64,000 nucleotides of DNA, taken from NCBI GenBank assembly GCA_913057785.1, contig CAJXPD010000009.1:1-64000 (forward strand), in the 5' to 3' direction. Origin of the DNA: an uncultured Lewinella sp. Lineage in GTDB: Bacteria > Bacteroidota > Bacteroidia > Chitinophagales > Saprospiraceae. Each line of letters opens with the position of its first letter. The first letter of the stretch is position 1. Shown here in pieces: positions 44,617 to 54,368 of the stretch. A program made the translations under genes and the position numbers. The notes beneath the pieces were generated by a model, which saw nothing but the letters and a program-made list of their open reading frames with translations, was not told the origin of the DNA and ran no database searches.

Positions 44617-45894
44617 ATGAAAAAGTTGAAGCACTTACAAATCTCATTTCTTTCCCTCTTTGCAATTAAATTTTTTCCACTATGTCTACATGGTCAACAA
44701 ATCCAAGTTTCTCCTCCCACTATACTATCGCTTACCCCTAATTATGTAAGCAGTGAATGTACTTTAAGTCAAAGCAACAGCAATATCCTCTTAGCTACTG
44801 TACTCGTTGCAGACCCGAGTAGTGCTAGCCCTAGCTATCATACAAAAGTGTGGCAATCACAAGATGGAGGACAAAGTTGGCAAGATCAGCATTACCCTGT
44901 TCTGCCTCAGGCAGCTGATCCTTGGGGCTTGCTACTAACTAATAGTGCCTCCCTGATTGCAGATATCAGCGAGGGAAGGAAATTCCACCTCCAAGTCTCT
45001 CACTTCGATCTTGCATCTCAGGAGTGGGCAGCTCCCAAATCCTTCGGTTACGGATTTGATCATTGCATGCTACTTCCCGGTCTTGATTCCCAATCGGTAT
45101 ACCTGATCGCTACACAGAAGATAAAAAGCGATCAACAACAATTCCAAACACGTGTTTTGATCGCACATTCTCGGGATGGTGGTCGTAGCTTTCCAAAAAG
45201 ACACTTCCACCCTTTAGTCAAAGGGGTTGAGTTCAATGCTAAACAAGCCTATCTCCATCCCAATGGTACTCTCTTGGTCCCAATCTCCTTAAGAGGATAC
45301 TTCTTCGAAAAAGAGGAGTCTCCCCACCCTTTCGCACAAATGCAAACCTGGCTATATCCCTTCTATGATCATGGAGCCACTCTTGGAACCCCATCATTCG
45401 TGACGAAGCTTAGTGGCCGAAAACATCATTGGCTTATATCCAATAGTCAAGATCCTGAGCGCCTTTATTTTGCCTTCACAGATGTTAATCAGCAAAGACT
45501 CGGGCTTCTCCAGAGTCATGACGGTGGATCCTCCTGGACTGCCCCCATCTGGATCCACCAAGACAGTGCAAACAAGAAATCCGTAGATCTCTCGGCCATG
45601 ACCATCAACGCTCGGCAAGAAGTGGCTATCAGCTGGGCTAAAAAGGTGAAGGAAGGTTGTTATCAACGAATGATTAGCATTCTATTTCATGAAACTCAAC
45701 AGTTGCAAAGTCATGAAATTGGGCAATTAGCTTGCCCCGATGATGCTAATGGTTGGATCAAAACCGCATGGCCACAAGGCGGAGACTATTGTGGCTTGAT
45801 TGCAAATCCTGATGATAGCTTTTATCTCTTCTATTCATACCCGCACAAGGGATCATTTACTCCTCATTTCACGCAAATAACTTTTATTCGATGA
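44617..45894 (+). CDS. Exported BNR-repeat (sialidase-fold) protein
   Basis: The ATG at 44617 (preceded in frame by TTG at 44611) starts a signal peptide (MKKLKHLQISFLSLFAIKFFPLCLHGQ in parts). The ~425-residue protein contains three Asp-box motifs, SQDGGQSW, SRDGGRSF and SHDGGSSW, spaced as in sialidase-type six-bladed propellers. The catalytic arginine triad of true sialidases could not be assigned by eye; a Tyr-containing C-terminal segment is present. It may bind or hydrolyse a glycan, or be a non-enzymatic BNR protein. Its TGA overlaps the next ATG (ATGA), so it is translationally coupled to the M20-like gene. Confidence 0.85.
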   Translation: MKKLKHLQISFLSLFAIKFFPLCLHGQQIQVSPPTILSLTPNYVSSECTLSQSNSNILLATVLVADPSSASPSYHTKVWQSQDGGQSWQDQHYPVLPQAADPWGLLLTNSASLIADISEGRKFHLQVSHFDLASQEWAAPKSFGYGFDHCMLLPGLDSQSVYLIATQKIKSDQQQFQTRVLIAHSRDGGRSFPKRHFHPLVKGVEFNAKQAYLHPNGTLLVPISLRGYFFEKEESPHPFAQMQTWLYPFYDHGATLGTPSFVTKLSGRKHHWLISNSQDPERLYFAFTDVNQQRLGLLQSHDGGSSWTAPIWIHQDSANKKSVDLSAMTINARQEVAISWAKKVKEGCYQRMISILFHETQQLQSHEIGQLACPDDANGWIKTAWPQGGDYCGLIANPDDSFYLFYSYPHKGSFTPHFTQITFIR

Positions 45895-47297
45895 AAACTA
45901 GAATCGTTTTCTTATTCCTGCTTTTCGTCAATTTTCACATTTGGAGTCAAAGCAGTCTGAAAGAAAAAGCCCATGAGCACATTGCCGAATTAACCCCACT
46001 GCTCCTCAACCTAAAGGACAGCATCGGAGCCTGGGCAGAGCCTTCCTTGCAAGAATACAAGACCAAAGCCTTACTACAAGAAACCTTGTCTAAAGCTGGC
46101 TTTCAAATAGAAGAGAATTTAGGAGGGATTTCATCCATGTTTAGTGCACAATACGGTCAGGATGGCCCAAGCATTGCCCTCCTGGGAGAGTACGATGCTG
46201 ATGTATTTGAGAACGGTACAAAAGGGCATGCCTCTGGGCATCATTGGCTGGGTGTGGGGAGCCTGGGAGCAGCCTTGAGTTTGAAACGATTGATTGATAA
46301 TGGAGAGATTGAGGCACGTATTGTCTATGTAGGAAGCACTGCAGAAGGGGGCTTCGGCGGCCGAGCTCATCTGGCCAGGAGGAACGTTTTCGAGGGGATT
46401 GACTTAGCTATATTCTGGCACCCAAGTCCCGTTACTTGGGCTAGCACACGCCCATGGGATGCTTTACTCGATCTTGAGATTCAATTCAATCAGGAACAAG
46501 TCAAAGTCATTGAGACTCCTCCCAATTCCTCGACCTTACTGCAAAAAGTATTGAGCTTCACTAAAGTTTTGGATCGCCTAAAAATGGGCATGGATTCCAC
46601 CATTCACCTGCACTATAGCTTAGCATCTCCCAAAGCCTCTTACAACTATAGCACTGATAATATTGAGGTGAAAATCAGAATTCAGGCCGTAGAACAGGCA
46701 ACAGTCAACCAGCTTTATCAAGCTGTGAAGGATAAAGCGGAAGCCCTTCAAAGAAATGAAATCACTGTAGGTATCTCAGTCTTCCGAGCTATCCACGCTT
46801 TCCTCCCCAATAACACAGGAATGAAAATGGTAGCTGAAAACATGAATGATCTAGGTCCCATATCATTCACTACTCAAGAACAAAATCAAGCGAAAGCAAT
46901 ACAAAGTCGTTTAGAACTACCTACCTCAGGGCTACAAGCTAAGCTTCTCCCCTTTCAGCCCTACACTAACTCACAGACTCTTAGGAAATATGCCAGCGAT
47001 ATTGGAGATGTAAGTTGGTGGGCACCAACCCTGTCCTTCGTAGTTACGTGTTATCCAAGAGGTGTCCCAATTGGCCAAGCGGTTGCTGCTGAAATGGCCT
47101 TTCAGTCCTTTGGAGGAAAGGGTATGCTGTACGCCGCCAAATTAATTTGTTCAAGCGTAGTAGATTACCTTGGAAATAAGGGCCTACAGCATGCCATCAA
47201 AGCCGAATTTCAAAGTCGAATAGGTGCACAATCTTATCACCTCTTCGAACCAATGATACATCCAACTGTCGAAAACAATAGGAAAAGAACAAAGTAA
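45891..47297 (+). CDS. Exported M20 (AbgB-like) amidohydrolase, metal site apparently degenerate
   Basis: This 468-residue protein has a signal peptide (MKTRIVFLFLLFVNFHIWSQ) and clear similarity to the AbgB / M20D amidohydrolases: SIALLGEYDADVF, GHASGHHWLGVGSLGAAL, STAEGGFGGRAHLARRNVFEGIDLAIFWHPSP, GDVSWWAPTLSFVVTCYPRG, KGMLYAAKLI. Compared with the family pattern GHACGH, AEEGGGG and GTPGH...GHKGM, the thiol ligand is Ser115, the second Glu of the EE pair is Gly153, and the C-terminal histidines are replaced (GVPIGQ, FGGKGM). H113, H117, E152 and H177 remain. Loss of several ligands suggests a non-catalytic or altered enzyme. It overlaps the BNR gene by 4 bp, so the two probably act on the same material. 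Confidence 0.85.
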   Translation: MKTRIVFLFLLFVNFHIWSQSSLKEKAHEHIAELTPLLLNLKDSIGAWAEPSLQEYKTKALLQETLSKAGFQIEENLGGISSMFSAQYGQDGPSIALLGEYDADVFENGTKGHASGHHWLGVGSLGAALSLKRLIDNGEIEARIVYVGSTAEGGFGGRAHLARRNVFEGIDLAIFWHPSPVTWASTRPWDALLDLEIQFNQEQVKVIETPPNSSTLLQKVLSFTKVLDRLKMGMDSTIHLHYSLASPKASYNYSTDNIEVKIRIQAVEQATVNQLYQAVKDKAEALQRNEITVGISVFRAIHAFLPNNTGMKMVAENMNDLGPISFTTQEQNQAKAIQSRLELPTSGLQAKLLPFQPYTNSQTLRKYASDIGDVSWWAPTLSFVVTCYPRGVPIGQAVAAEMAFQSFGGKGMLYAAKLICSSVVDYLGNKGLQHAIKAEFQSRIGAQSYHLFEPMIHPTVENNRKRTK

Positions 47298-47422
47298 ACT
47301 AAAATAACTAGACAAGGAGTCCGCAGCTCATACTGTACAATTCGCTACTTAGCCCTTTACTGTTCCTACTCGGCGCTCGCCGATTATAGATTTCGGATCA
47401 TTGTGCTAAAAGCACATTATCC

Positions 47423-48121
47423 ATGAGGAATCTAGCGTCCTATGCCTCCTTCTTCAAGTTGGCGGCGATTTGTTCTTTGCTCGGGGCAACGACTACCGCA
47501 TTATTGATATTTCTCCCTCAAACCTCCGCTCCAGATTTTGAGACACAGGTGCTATTACATCAAAATCAATTGTACCTTACCAAATTGTGGATCCTCTTTT
47601 TTCATCCACAATTTAACCTGATCGCGAGCCTAGGGCTGGGGCTACTTCTATTCAAGAAAAAGCCTTGGGCCATTATCATAGGCAGCTTGTTTCTAGCCTG
47701 TTGGGCATACACGGAAATGCGCCAACAAGCCTTTTTAATTGATGCTTTGAATCAGATGTGGCGACCAAACTATCTGGCAGAGGTAGAGGATGATCAACGT
47801 CACATGTACCGGACCTTAATAAAAGGGATGGGTGGCATTAATGATAGTCATTACTTTGTCGTCATCTACGCCTTTGGAATGGGTAGTCTGTTGTTTGGTT
47901 GGGCCATGCTGAAGGAGCAAAACTGGGGCCGCTATCTAGGAGGAGCTCTTGTATTTATCGGCTTGCTGAGCCTCGCCTCTTTTGGCCGGTATTACTTGGG
48001 CGTTTCTTTCCTGAATCCTCCAGTAGACTTTAGCTATCGCTGGGTTTATCCCTACCTACAACCCTTGGTTCGAATTGGAATTGCGGTCTGGATTTATGAG
48101 CAATATTTAAAAAATTCCTAA
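47423..48121 (+). CDS. Integral membrane protein of unknown function
   Basis: This 232-residue protein has about six transmembrane helices (for example LAAICSLLGATTTALLIFL, LWILFFHPQFNLIASLGLGLLLF, WAIIIGSLFLACWAY, FVVIYAFGMGSLLFGWAML, YLGGALVFIGLLSLASFGRYYLG). No charged catalytic pattern or recognised family is visible. A 6-bp hairpin (TGTGCT-AAA-AGCACA, 47402-47416) ends 6 bp before its ATG. It lies 125 bp after the M20-like gene on the same strand and may be independent. Confidence 0.8.
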   Translation: MRNLASYASFFKLAAICSLLGATTTALLIFLPQTSAPDFETQVLLHQNQLYLTKLWILFFHPQFNLIASLGLGLLLFKKKPWAIIIGSLFLACWAYTEMRQQAFLIDALNQMWRPNYLAEVEDDQRHMYRTLIKGMGGINDSHYFVVIYAFGMGSLLFGWAMLKEQNWGRYLGGALVFIGLLSLASFGRYYLGVSFLNPPVDFSYRWVYPYLQPLVRIGIAVWIYEQYLKNS

Positions 48122-48364
48122 GCTGGGGCGGTGGTACAAGATTTTGGTAGATGAAGCATCCTCACGCCCGCCTTTTTCGACAAAAAAGGCAGACTAGTCT
48201 AAGTAATTTTCAGCTCCGTCCTGAGCTAATCTATTTTAGTAGTTTTGGCCAGTCGTTTCTATTAGAGAATCCCAACTGTCTTCTCAAGACATTTTGAAAA
48301 ATGGTTTGCAACCATTACTTCTCCGAATAGTCATTCGTTACAAAACTTGAAGAATAGATTAGCT

Positions 48365-49741
48365 ATGCAAAAAAACTTCCTTGTACTCTTATTCATTTGC
48401 CTAACCGTAAACTTAACTAGCCAAGAACGCGAATTTTCTCTCTCCCAAATACAAGAGGATTTTCGTTTTCTTAAACAGAGTTTTGACACCTATAATCCAG
48501 CCCTGGGCATCTTTCACCCCAGAACATCATTCGAAGAACGCTACCAAGAACTTTATGCTGAACTAGACCAACCGCTAAGCGACGTAGAATTTTACCCCTA
48601 CGTCATGCAATTAGGAGCCGCAACTAGGGAGGGACATACCTTTGTACGATCCGATACTGTGACTCAGATCTTTCAAGGGTTCTTCAGAAATGAATTCGCC
48701 TACCTGCCCATCTCCGTCCAGGGAGCCTCCGACAAAGTCTATGTCTGGAGCAATTTCAGCCCAGATAGCACCCTAGAACGTGGCGCTCAGATACTGAGTA
48801 TCAATGATCGAACTACTGAGGAAATCGTAGAGCACCTTTCCAAGTTCGTCATCGCAGATGGCGATATTCAAACCTACAAATCTGAAAAAGCTATTGATCG
48901 ATTTGTAAGTTATTACTATTGGTTTTTGGAAAAACCAGCCTCCTTTAAAATCAAATATGTCCCGCCCGGAGGAACAGGAGTTAAAGAGGTGACCCTACCA
49001 GCAATGGTAAGAGATTCCATGATTGCCTGGCGAGATCGTCGCTATGGGAAGCCAAAACCTCGTAAAGAGGATATCTCAACAGTATATACTTTTTCCATAG
49101 ATGGAAATACGGCTGTGCTTGACTTAAATACATTCAACCGACAGCTCAAGGATAAATATAAAATCAAGCCCAAAAAATTATACAAAGAGATCTTTAAGGA
49201 ATTACGAGAGAAAGGAGTAAAACACTTCGTCATGGATGTTAGAAATAATACCGGGGGCCGACGAGAATATGCGAAACACCTGCTCCCCTATCTGATGAAA
49301 AAGAATTACAGTGGGCCACTTCAAAGAGATAAATCTTGGAAAGGAAGAACCACGCAAAAGAAATTCCCAAAAGCTAAGAAATTGGCCTTTGATGGACAGA
49401 TCTATGTCCTCACCAATTGGCGAACATTTTCCAATGGTTCCATTGTGACCATCTATGCAAAGGAATTCGGTGATGCCATCGTCATCGGGCAAGAACCAGG
49501 GAGCAGATACGAAGGGTTTGCCGCCGGATCTACCCAATACGTAACCTTACCTAACACCAAAATTCGAGTTGGCATACCCAGGTATCTCCTACAATCTACT
49601 TACGCCATTCAGAAAACCAAGTTAAAGAATAGAGGAGCTGTTCCAGATTATCCCATTCAATATCAAATTCAAGATTATATAGACCAGAAAGACCTTGCAA
49701 TGGACAAGGTTAAGGAGTTAATCGAGGCCACAGACCAATAG
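48365..49741 (+). CDS. Exported S41-family protease-like protein
   Basis: The ATG at 48365 starts a signal peptide (MQKNFLVLLFICLTVNLTSQ); a TTG six codons upstream is unlikely. The 458-residue protein has an N-terminal cap (about 20-240) and an S41 core with VKHFVMDVRNNTGGRREYAKHLLPYL, where DVRNNTGG is the family turn, and NWRTFSNGSIVTIYAKEFGDAIVIGQEPG, where the Ser of SNGS takes the place of the catalytic Ser and the G.P segment closes the active site. No PDZ domain is evident, unlike the CtpA-type protein at 50155. Its substrate is probably an exported peptide. Confidence 0.85.
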   Translation: MQKNFLVLLFICLTVNLTSQEREFSLSQIQEDFRFLKQSFDTYNPALGIFHPRTSFEERYQELYAELDQPLSDVEFYPYVMQLGAATREGHTFVRSDTVTQIFQGFFRNEFAYLPISVQGASDKVYVWSNFSPDSTLERGAQILSINDRTTEEIVEHLSKFVIADGDIQTYKSEKAIDRFVSYYYWFLEKPASFKIKYVPPGGTGVKEVTLPAMVRDSMIAWRDRRYGKPKPRKEDISTVYTFSIDGNTAVLDLNTFNRQLKDKYKIKPKKLYKEIFKELREKGVKHFVMDVRNNTGGRREYAKHLLPYLMKKNYSGPLQRDKSWKGRTTQKKFPKAKKLAFDGQIYVLTNWRTFSNGSIVTIYAKEFGDAIVIGQEPGSRYEGFAAGSTQYVTLPNTKIRVGIPRYLLQSTYAIQKTKLKNRGAVPDYPIQYQIQDYIDQKDLAMDKVKELIEATDQ

Positions 49742-50154
49742 ATCAATCACATATCCTTTATCCAAAGCCCAGGAGATTCTTCTCCAAGCATTTTCTGCTT
49801 GGCTGGTATTTCAGCAAGGAGTGTAGGGATCAACAGCAGCTAGGTTTCTAGCTAATGCGCTGACACTAGAAGAGAAAAGTTGTGAGAGAACCCAAAATAT
49901 AAGGTTCTGTTAAAAAATAGCCCTGGCACGATCTTGGTAGAACTTTTTTCTGAAAAAAAAGTATTTTTATTGTATATAATCTCGTTAATAGTGATGAATG
50001 CAGAATGTGTGTAGAAAAAATCGAAATCAAGGCGAACCCTTTTCATCTCTATCCTATTCCTTGTGGTTTTCTCTACAATCCAATCATATACTGGTTCAAA
50101 CGAGCAGTTAATTCCTTCCGAATCCCGGAATAATGCAAGAAAAACAAAGACGAT
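49742..50154 (+). other. Intergenic region between two S41 genes, with two small hairpins
   Basis: This 413-bp gap begins with GGAGA-TTCT-TCTCC (49772-49785) followed by CCAAGCA-TTTTC-TGCTTGG (49784-49802), overlapping by two bases; they could be alternative transcript-end structures for the upstream gene, but no U-run follows. The rest is AT-rich and without a convincing promoter or ORF. Confidence 0.45.
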
Positions 50155-52257
50155 ATGAAAATTAAAGGCCCGATATTACTTTCTGTGAGTGCCATCTTAG
50201 TACTGGTTGCCGCTTATTTGCCACAAACCGATAGTTCAGGCAAGGAGTCTATTTTGGTTCGAACATTGATGCGCGGCTTAGAGTATATGCACTATCAGCC
50301 AGCTGATCTTAACGACGAATTCGCTACAAAAGCTTACGAGATTTACCTAGATAATATAGATAGCGGTCGCAGATGGTTGACGCAGAAAGACGTTGATAAA
50401 CTTGAAGCTTTAAAGACTCAGATTGACGATAATATCCAAGACGGGGAATTGGCCTTTTTTGACCTATCTGTCGATCTCCTGGATGCAGGTGTCACGAAAA
50501 CCAAAGCCTACTACAAAGAGATTTTGGCAAAGCCGTTTGATTTTTCCAAGGAAGAAGCGGTGGAGATGGATAGCGAGAAACGCAAATTTGCCAAGAATGA
50601 TAAAGAACTAAAGGACTTTTGGCGCAGAAGCCTCAAATATGAGACCTTGACTCGCTACGCAAGAGCTTTGAAGGACCAGGAAGAGGCAGGTGAGGAAGCG
50701 GAGATCAAGTCTGAAGAAGAACTTGAGGCGGAAGCTCGCGAAAAGGTCATGGAGCTATACGATAAATGGTATGATAGAATTAATAAACTGAAAAGAGAAG
50801 ATCGCTTAAGTGATTTCCTTAATTCTCTGACTAGCATTTTCGATCCACACACCAATTACTTGAAGCCAATAGATAAGCAAAACTTCGATATTCGTTTCAG
50901 CGGTAGATTGGAAGGGATTGGTGCTCGTCTACAAACAGATGGAGATTATACCAAGGTAGTAGATATTGTGATTGGGGGTCCAGCCTGGAAAGGGAAGGAA
51001 CTGCAGGAAAATGACATCATTACCAAAGTCGCTCAAGGAGAGGAAGAACCTATCGATGTAAAAGGAATGGTAGTTGATGATGTGGTACAATATGTGCGCG
51101 GTAAGAAAGGCACTGAAGTTCGTTTAACCGTTAAGTCTGTTGATGGGACAGAGAAAGTGATCTCGATTGTTCGAGACATTGTGTACTTAGAAGAAAGCTA
51201 CGCTAAATCCTTGATTCTTGACGGACCTGAAGAAGGAGAGCGAATTGGATATTTATACCTTCCTAGTTTCTATGCTGATTTTGAGAACAAGGATGGTAGA
51301 TTCTGTGCTCCAGATGTAGCGAAGGAACTGGAAAAACTAAAAGAAGAGAAGGTTGATGGCATCATCTTGGATCTTAGAAATAATGGTGGAGGAAGTTTGA
51401 GAGATGTGGTTCGCATGTCTGGGTTCTTCATCGAGGAAGGTCCAATTGTACAGGTAAAATCTCGCTCCAAGAAAGCCGAGGTTCTAGTCGATGTTGATGA
51501 TAGAGTGCAATACGACGGCCCATTAGTGGTTATGGTGAATGGTTTTAGTGCTTCAGCATCTGAGATCCTAGCTGCCGCTCTACAGGATTATGGAAGAGCT
51601 GTTGTCGTAGGAAGTAACTCAACGCACGGGAAAGGCACGGTTCAGCGTTTTGTAGACCTAGATCGTACCATCCGTGGATACGAAGACTACAAGCCATTGG
51701 GTAACTTGAAGCTTACGACCCAAAAATTCTATCGAATTAATGGTGGTTCCACTCAGCTTAGAGGAGTAGTGCCTGATATTATTCTTCCTGACAATTTCCA
51801 CTATATCAAAACGGGAGAGAAGCAGGAAAAATACCCCATGAAGTGGTCGGAAATTGATGCGGTGAACTACAATCAAAATGTGCTACGGATTTCACGCGAC
51901 GACTTGCGATCCTTAGCAGATAATAGTGCAAATCGTGTGGATGCTAGTCCTGTCTTCCAGAAAGTATTGCAAAATGCTAAACGCTTTAAAAAACAGCGCG
52001 ATCAGAGTGAATATCCATTGGGCTTGACTTCCTACCAAAACTTCGTGGAAAATCGAAGTGCAGAAGCTAAAAAGTACAATGGAATCTTTGATAATATAAT
52101 CAATGGAGGCGTGAAGAATCTGGAAGTTGATATTCCAGCTTATACTGGTAATGAAACAAAAGAAGCAAGAAATAAAGATTTCATCGAAGATGTGTCAAAG
52201 GATGCTTACATCAAGGAAACTTTGAATATCATACATGATCTGATCAAACAGCAATAA
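50155..52257 (+). CDS. Carboxy-terminal processing protease (Prc/Tsp type, S41)
   Basis: This 700-residue periplasmic protease trims C-termini of envelope proteins. It has an N-terminal hydrophobic signal (PILLSVSAILVLVAAYL), the Tsp N-terminal helical domain (about 30-225; MRGLEYMHYQPADLNDEF, SLTSIFDPHTNYLKP), a PDZ domain (about 245-325; GIGARLQTDGDYTKVVDIVIGGPAWKGKELQENDII) and the S41 domain with DGIILDLRNNGGGSL, GFSASASEILAAALQDYGRAVVVG and THGKGTVQ. The catalytic pair is S467 and K493. The C-terminal DUF3340-like tail continues beyond residue 545. It is closed by an excellent terminator. Confidence 0.95.
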   Translation: MKIKGPILLSVSAILVLVAAYLPQTDSSGKESILVRTLMRGLEYMHYQPADLNDEFATKAYEIYLDNIDSGRRWLTQKDVDKLEALKTQIDDNIQDGELAFFDLSVDLLDAGVTKTKAYYKEILAKPFDFSKEEAVEMDSEKRKFAKNDKELKDFWRRSLKYETLTRYARALKDQEEAGEEAEIKSEEELEAEAREKVMELYDKWYDRINKLKREDRLSDFLNSLTSIFDPHTNYLKPIDKQNFDIRFSGRLEGIGARLQTDGDYTKVVDIVIGGPAWKGKELQENDIITKVAQGEEEPIDVKGMVVDDVVQYVRGKKGTEVRLTVKSVDGTEKVISIVRDIVYLEESYAKSLILDGPEEGERIGYLYLPSFYADFENKDGRFCAPDVAKELEKLKEEKVDGIILDLRNNGGGSLRDVVRMSGFFIEEGPIVQVKSRSKKAEVLVDVDDRVQYDGPLVVMVNGFSASASEILAAALQDYGRAVVVGSNSTHGKGTVQRFVDLDRTIRGYEDYKPLGNLKLTTQKFYRINGGSTQLRGVVPDIILPDNFHYIKTGEKQEKYPMKWSEIDAVNYNQNVLRISRDDLRSLADNSANRVDASPVFQKVLQNAKRFKKQRDQSEYPLGLTSYQNFVENRSAEAKKYNGIFDNIINGGVKNLEVDIPAYTGNETKEARNKDFIEDVSKDAYIKETLNIIHDLIKQQ

Positions 52258-52281
52258 GAAAAAGAGATCCGCAATCTCGGG

Positions 52282-52315
52282 AAGGCCTTCTACCAGAATA
52301 GAAGGCCTTTTTTTT
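52282..52315 (+). terminator. Intrinsic terminator after the Prc-type protease gene
   Basis: An 11-bp perfect stem (52282-52292 with 52299-52309), 6-nt loop and six T residues (52310-52315) lie 25 bp after the stop codon. Confidence 0.95.
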
Positions 52316-52357
52316 GTAAATTCGCTTCCTGATAATCGCTTATAAATACTGAGTACC

Positions 52358-54232
52358 GTGAATTACCTTACGCTGGAAAATGTGACGAAGACCTACGGAG
52401 ACAAAGTGCTCTTCCAAAACCTTGACCTCCAAATTAGCAAGGGGCAGAAGGTGGCCTTAGTTGCCAAGAACGGTACCGGCAAAACTACCCTTCTACGTGT
52501 CATTGCTGGGATCGAAAGTGGCGAAGGTGAAACCTGTAAGGTTCAAATCAAACGCGATATCAAGATTGGTTCACTAGAGCAGGCTCCTGACTTCTTGCCT
52601 GATCAAACCATCCTAGAAGCTGCCTTTGACTCTGACAACCCTTTAATACAAGCCATCATCCAGTACGAAGAAGCCATGCTAAAGCCAGATGATGGCGATG
52701 CTATGCAAGCAGCCTTGAACAAAATGGATGATCTCAAAGCATGGGACTTTGAAGCGAAGATCAAAGAAATCTTGACACGGTTCAATATCGCCCGCTTTGA
52801 TCAAAAGATAGAAACCTTATCTGGTGGCCAAAAAAAGCGTTTAGCATTAGCCAAACTGATTCTTGAAGAACCTGATTTCCTCATTCTAGATGAGCCTACT
52901 AACCATTTAGATTTGGATATGATCGAATGGTTAGAGGAATACCTTCAACGTCCAAATCTCACGCTATTCCTGGTAACGCACGATCGTTACTTCCTAGAGC
53001 GAGTATGCAATACGATTGTTGAGCTTGAAAGAGGAGTCCTGTACAAGTACAGCGGCAATTATTCCGACTTCCTGGAAAAGAAGGCGCTCCGGCACGAAAA
53101 TGAGACCATTGAACTGGAGAAGAGCCGGAAACTAATGAAAAAAGAACTGGAGTGGATTCGACGGATGCCCAAAGCCCGTGGTACCAAGGCCAAATCCAGA
53201 GTAGATGCTTTTGACGGTATCAAAGAAAAAGCAAGCAAGAAAATCCAGCAACAAGAAATCCAGATTGACCTTAAGGGCCAAAGACTAGGTAAAAAGATTC
53301 TAGAGGCGCATAATGTGGGCAAGTCCTTTGGGGGTTTAAAAATTGTTGAAGGTTTCGATTATAAATTCAAAAAAGGAGAGCGGGTAGGTATCGTAGGGCC
53401 AAATGGAGTTGGAAAATCGACCTTCCTCAATATCTTGACCACTTTAATTCGACCCGACACTGGCAAGATCGTCGTTGGAGGCAATACCGTTTTTGGCTTC
53501 TATACGCAAGATGGTATCCGTCTGAAAGAAGATAAGAGGGTCATTGATGTCATTAGAGATATCGCAGAATACATACCGCTAGAGAAAGGGGCAAAGTTAA
53601 CGGCCCCACAATTACTAGAGCGCTTTCTGTTTGATCGTAAGCAACAGCAGGTATATGTCTCCCAATTAAGTGGTGGAGAAAAAAGAAGGCTTTATCTGTT
53701 GACCATCCTAATGGAGAATCCGAATTTCCTTATCCTCGATGAGCCGACCAATGATCTGGACATTGTCACCTTAAATGTACTGGAAGAATTTCTGCTAGAC
53801 TTCCCAGGCTGTATTCTCATTGTTTCGCATGATCGGTACTTTCTCGACAAACTGGTGGATCATCTTTTCATCATGCAAGGGAATGGAAAGGTTAAGGATT
53901 TCAACGGAGACTACACCTCCTATCGGCAAGAACAAAAGCTTTGGGACCGAGAACAACGCAAGCAAGAGAGAATTGAAGAGAAAAAATTAAAAGAACAAGC
54001 TGAAGCTAATAAGCCTCAAGTTGGCCTCACACAAGAACAGAAGAAAGAGGTTAAAAGGCTAGAGCGTTCCATTTCTAAACTTGAGGAAAGAAAGAAAGAG
54101 GTAACAGCCAAATTTAACAATACAGAACTCAGTCCGGCCGACATAGAGAAATATGGCAAGGAGCTGAACGAGATCAATCAAGAAATCGAAGAAAAAGAAA
54201 TGCTCTGGATGGAACTGGCAGAACAAGCCTAG
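52358..54232 (+). CDS. ABC-F ATPase with C-terminal coiled coil (Uup-like)
   Basis: This soluble 624-residue protein has two ABC domains and no membrane segments. Domain 1 has VAKNGTGKTTLLRV (Walker A), LSGGQKKRLALAKLIL and FLILDEPTNHLDLDM; domain 2 has GPNGVGKSTFLNIL, LSGGEKRRLYLLTIL and FLILDEPTNDLDIV. Both H-loops (LFLVTHDRYFLERVC, ILIVSHDRYFLDKLV) are present. The inter-domain linker carries RRMPKARGTKAKSRVDAF, and the C-terminal ~80 residues are a Lys/Glu-rich coiled coil (KEVKRLERSISKLEERKKEV), as in Uup, which acts on ribosomes or DNA. The start codon is GTG at 52358; no ATG is available in frame nearby. It is monocistronic. Confidence 0.94.
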   Translation: MNYLTLENVTKTYGDKVLFQNLDLQISKGQKVALVAKNGTGKTTLLRVIAGIESGEGETCKVQIKRDIKIGSLEQAPDFLPDQTILEAAFDSDNPLIQAIIQYEEAMLKPDDGDAMQAALNKMDDLKAWDFEAKIKEILTRFNIARFDQKIETLSGGQKKRLALAKLILEEPDFLILDEPTNHLDLDMIEWLEEYLQRPNLTLFLVTHDRYFLERVCNTIVELERGVLYKYSGNYSDFLEKKALRHENETIELEKSRKLMKKELEWIRRMPKARGTKAKSRVDAFDGIKEKASKKIQQQEIQIDLKGQRLGKKILEAHNVGKSFGGLKIVEGFDYKFKKGERVGIVGPNGVGKSTFLNILTTLIRPDTGKIVVGGNTVFGFYTQDGIRLKEDKRVIDVIRDIAEYIPLEKGAKLTAPQLLERFLFDRKQQQVYVSQLSGGEKRRLYLLTILMENPNFLILDEPTNDLDIVTLNVLEEFLLDFPGCILIVSHDRYFLDKLVDHLFIMQGNGKVKDFNGDYTSYRQEQKLWDREQRKQERIEEKKLKEQAEANKPQVGLTQEQKKEVKRLERSISKLEERKKEVTAKFNNTELSPADIEKYGKELNEINQEIEEKEMLWMELAEQA

Positions 54233-54368
54233 CCCTCCTTCCACTAAATAAGGCAACAAATCACCAAACACCTTTCACGACTTACTAAAGTACAGACGCA
54301 AAGTACACTTCCTTTGGCGAAATTGAATCTGACGAAATCAATTACCAAATTCACTCAATTCAGGCCAA

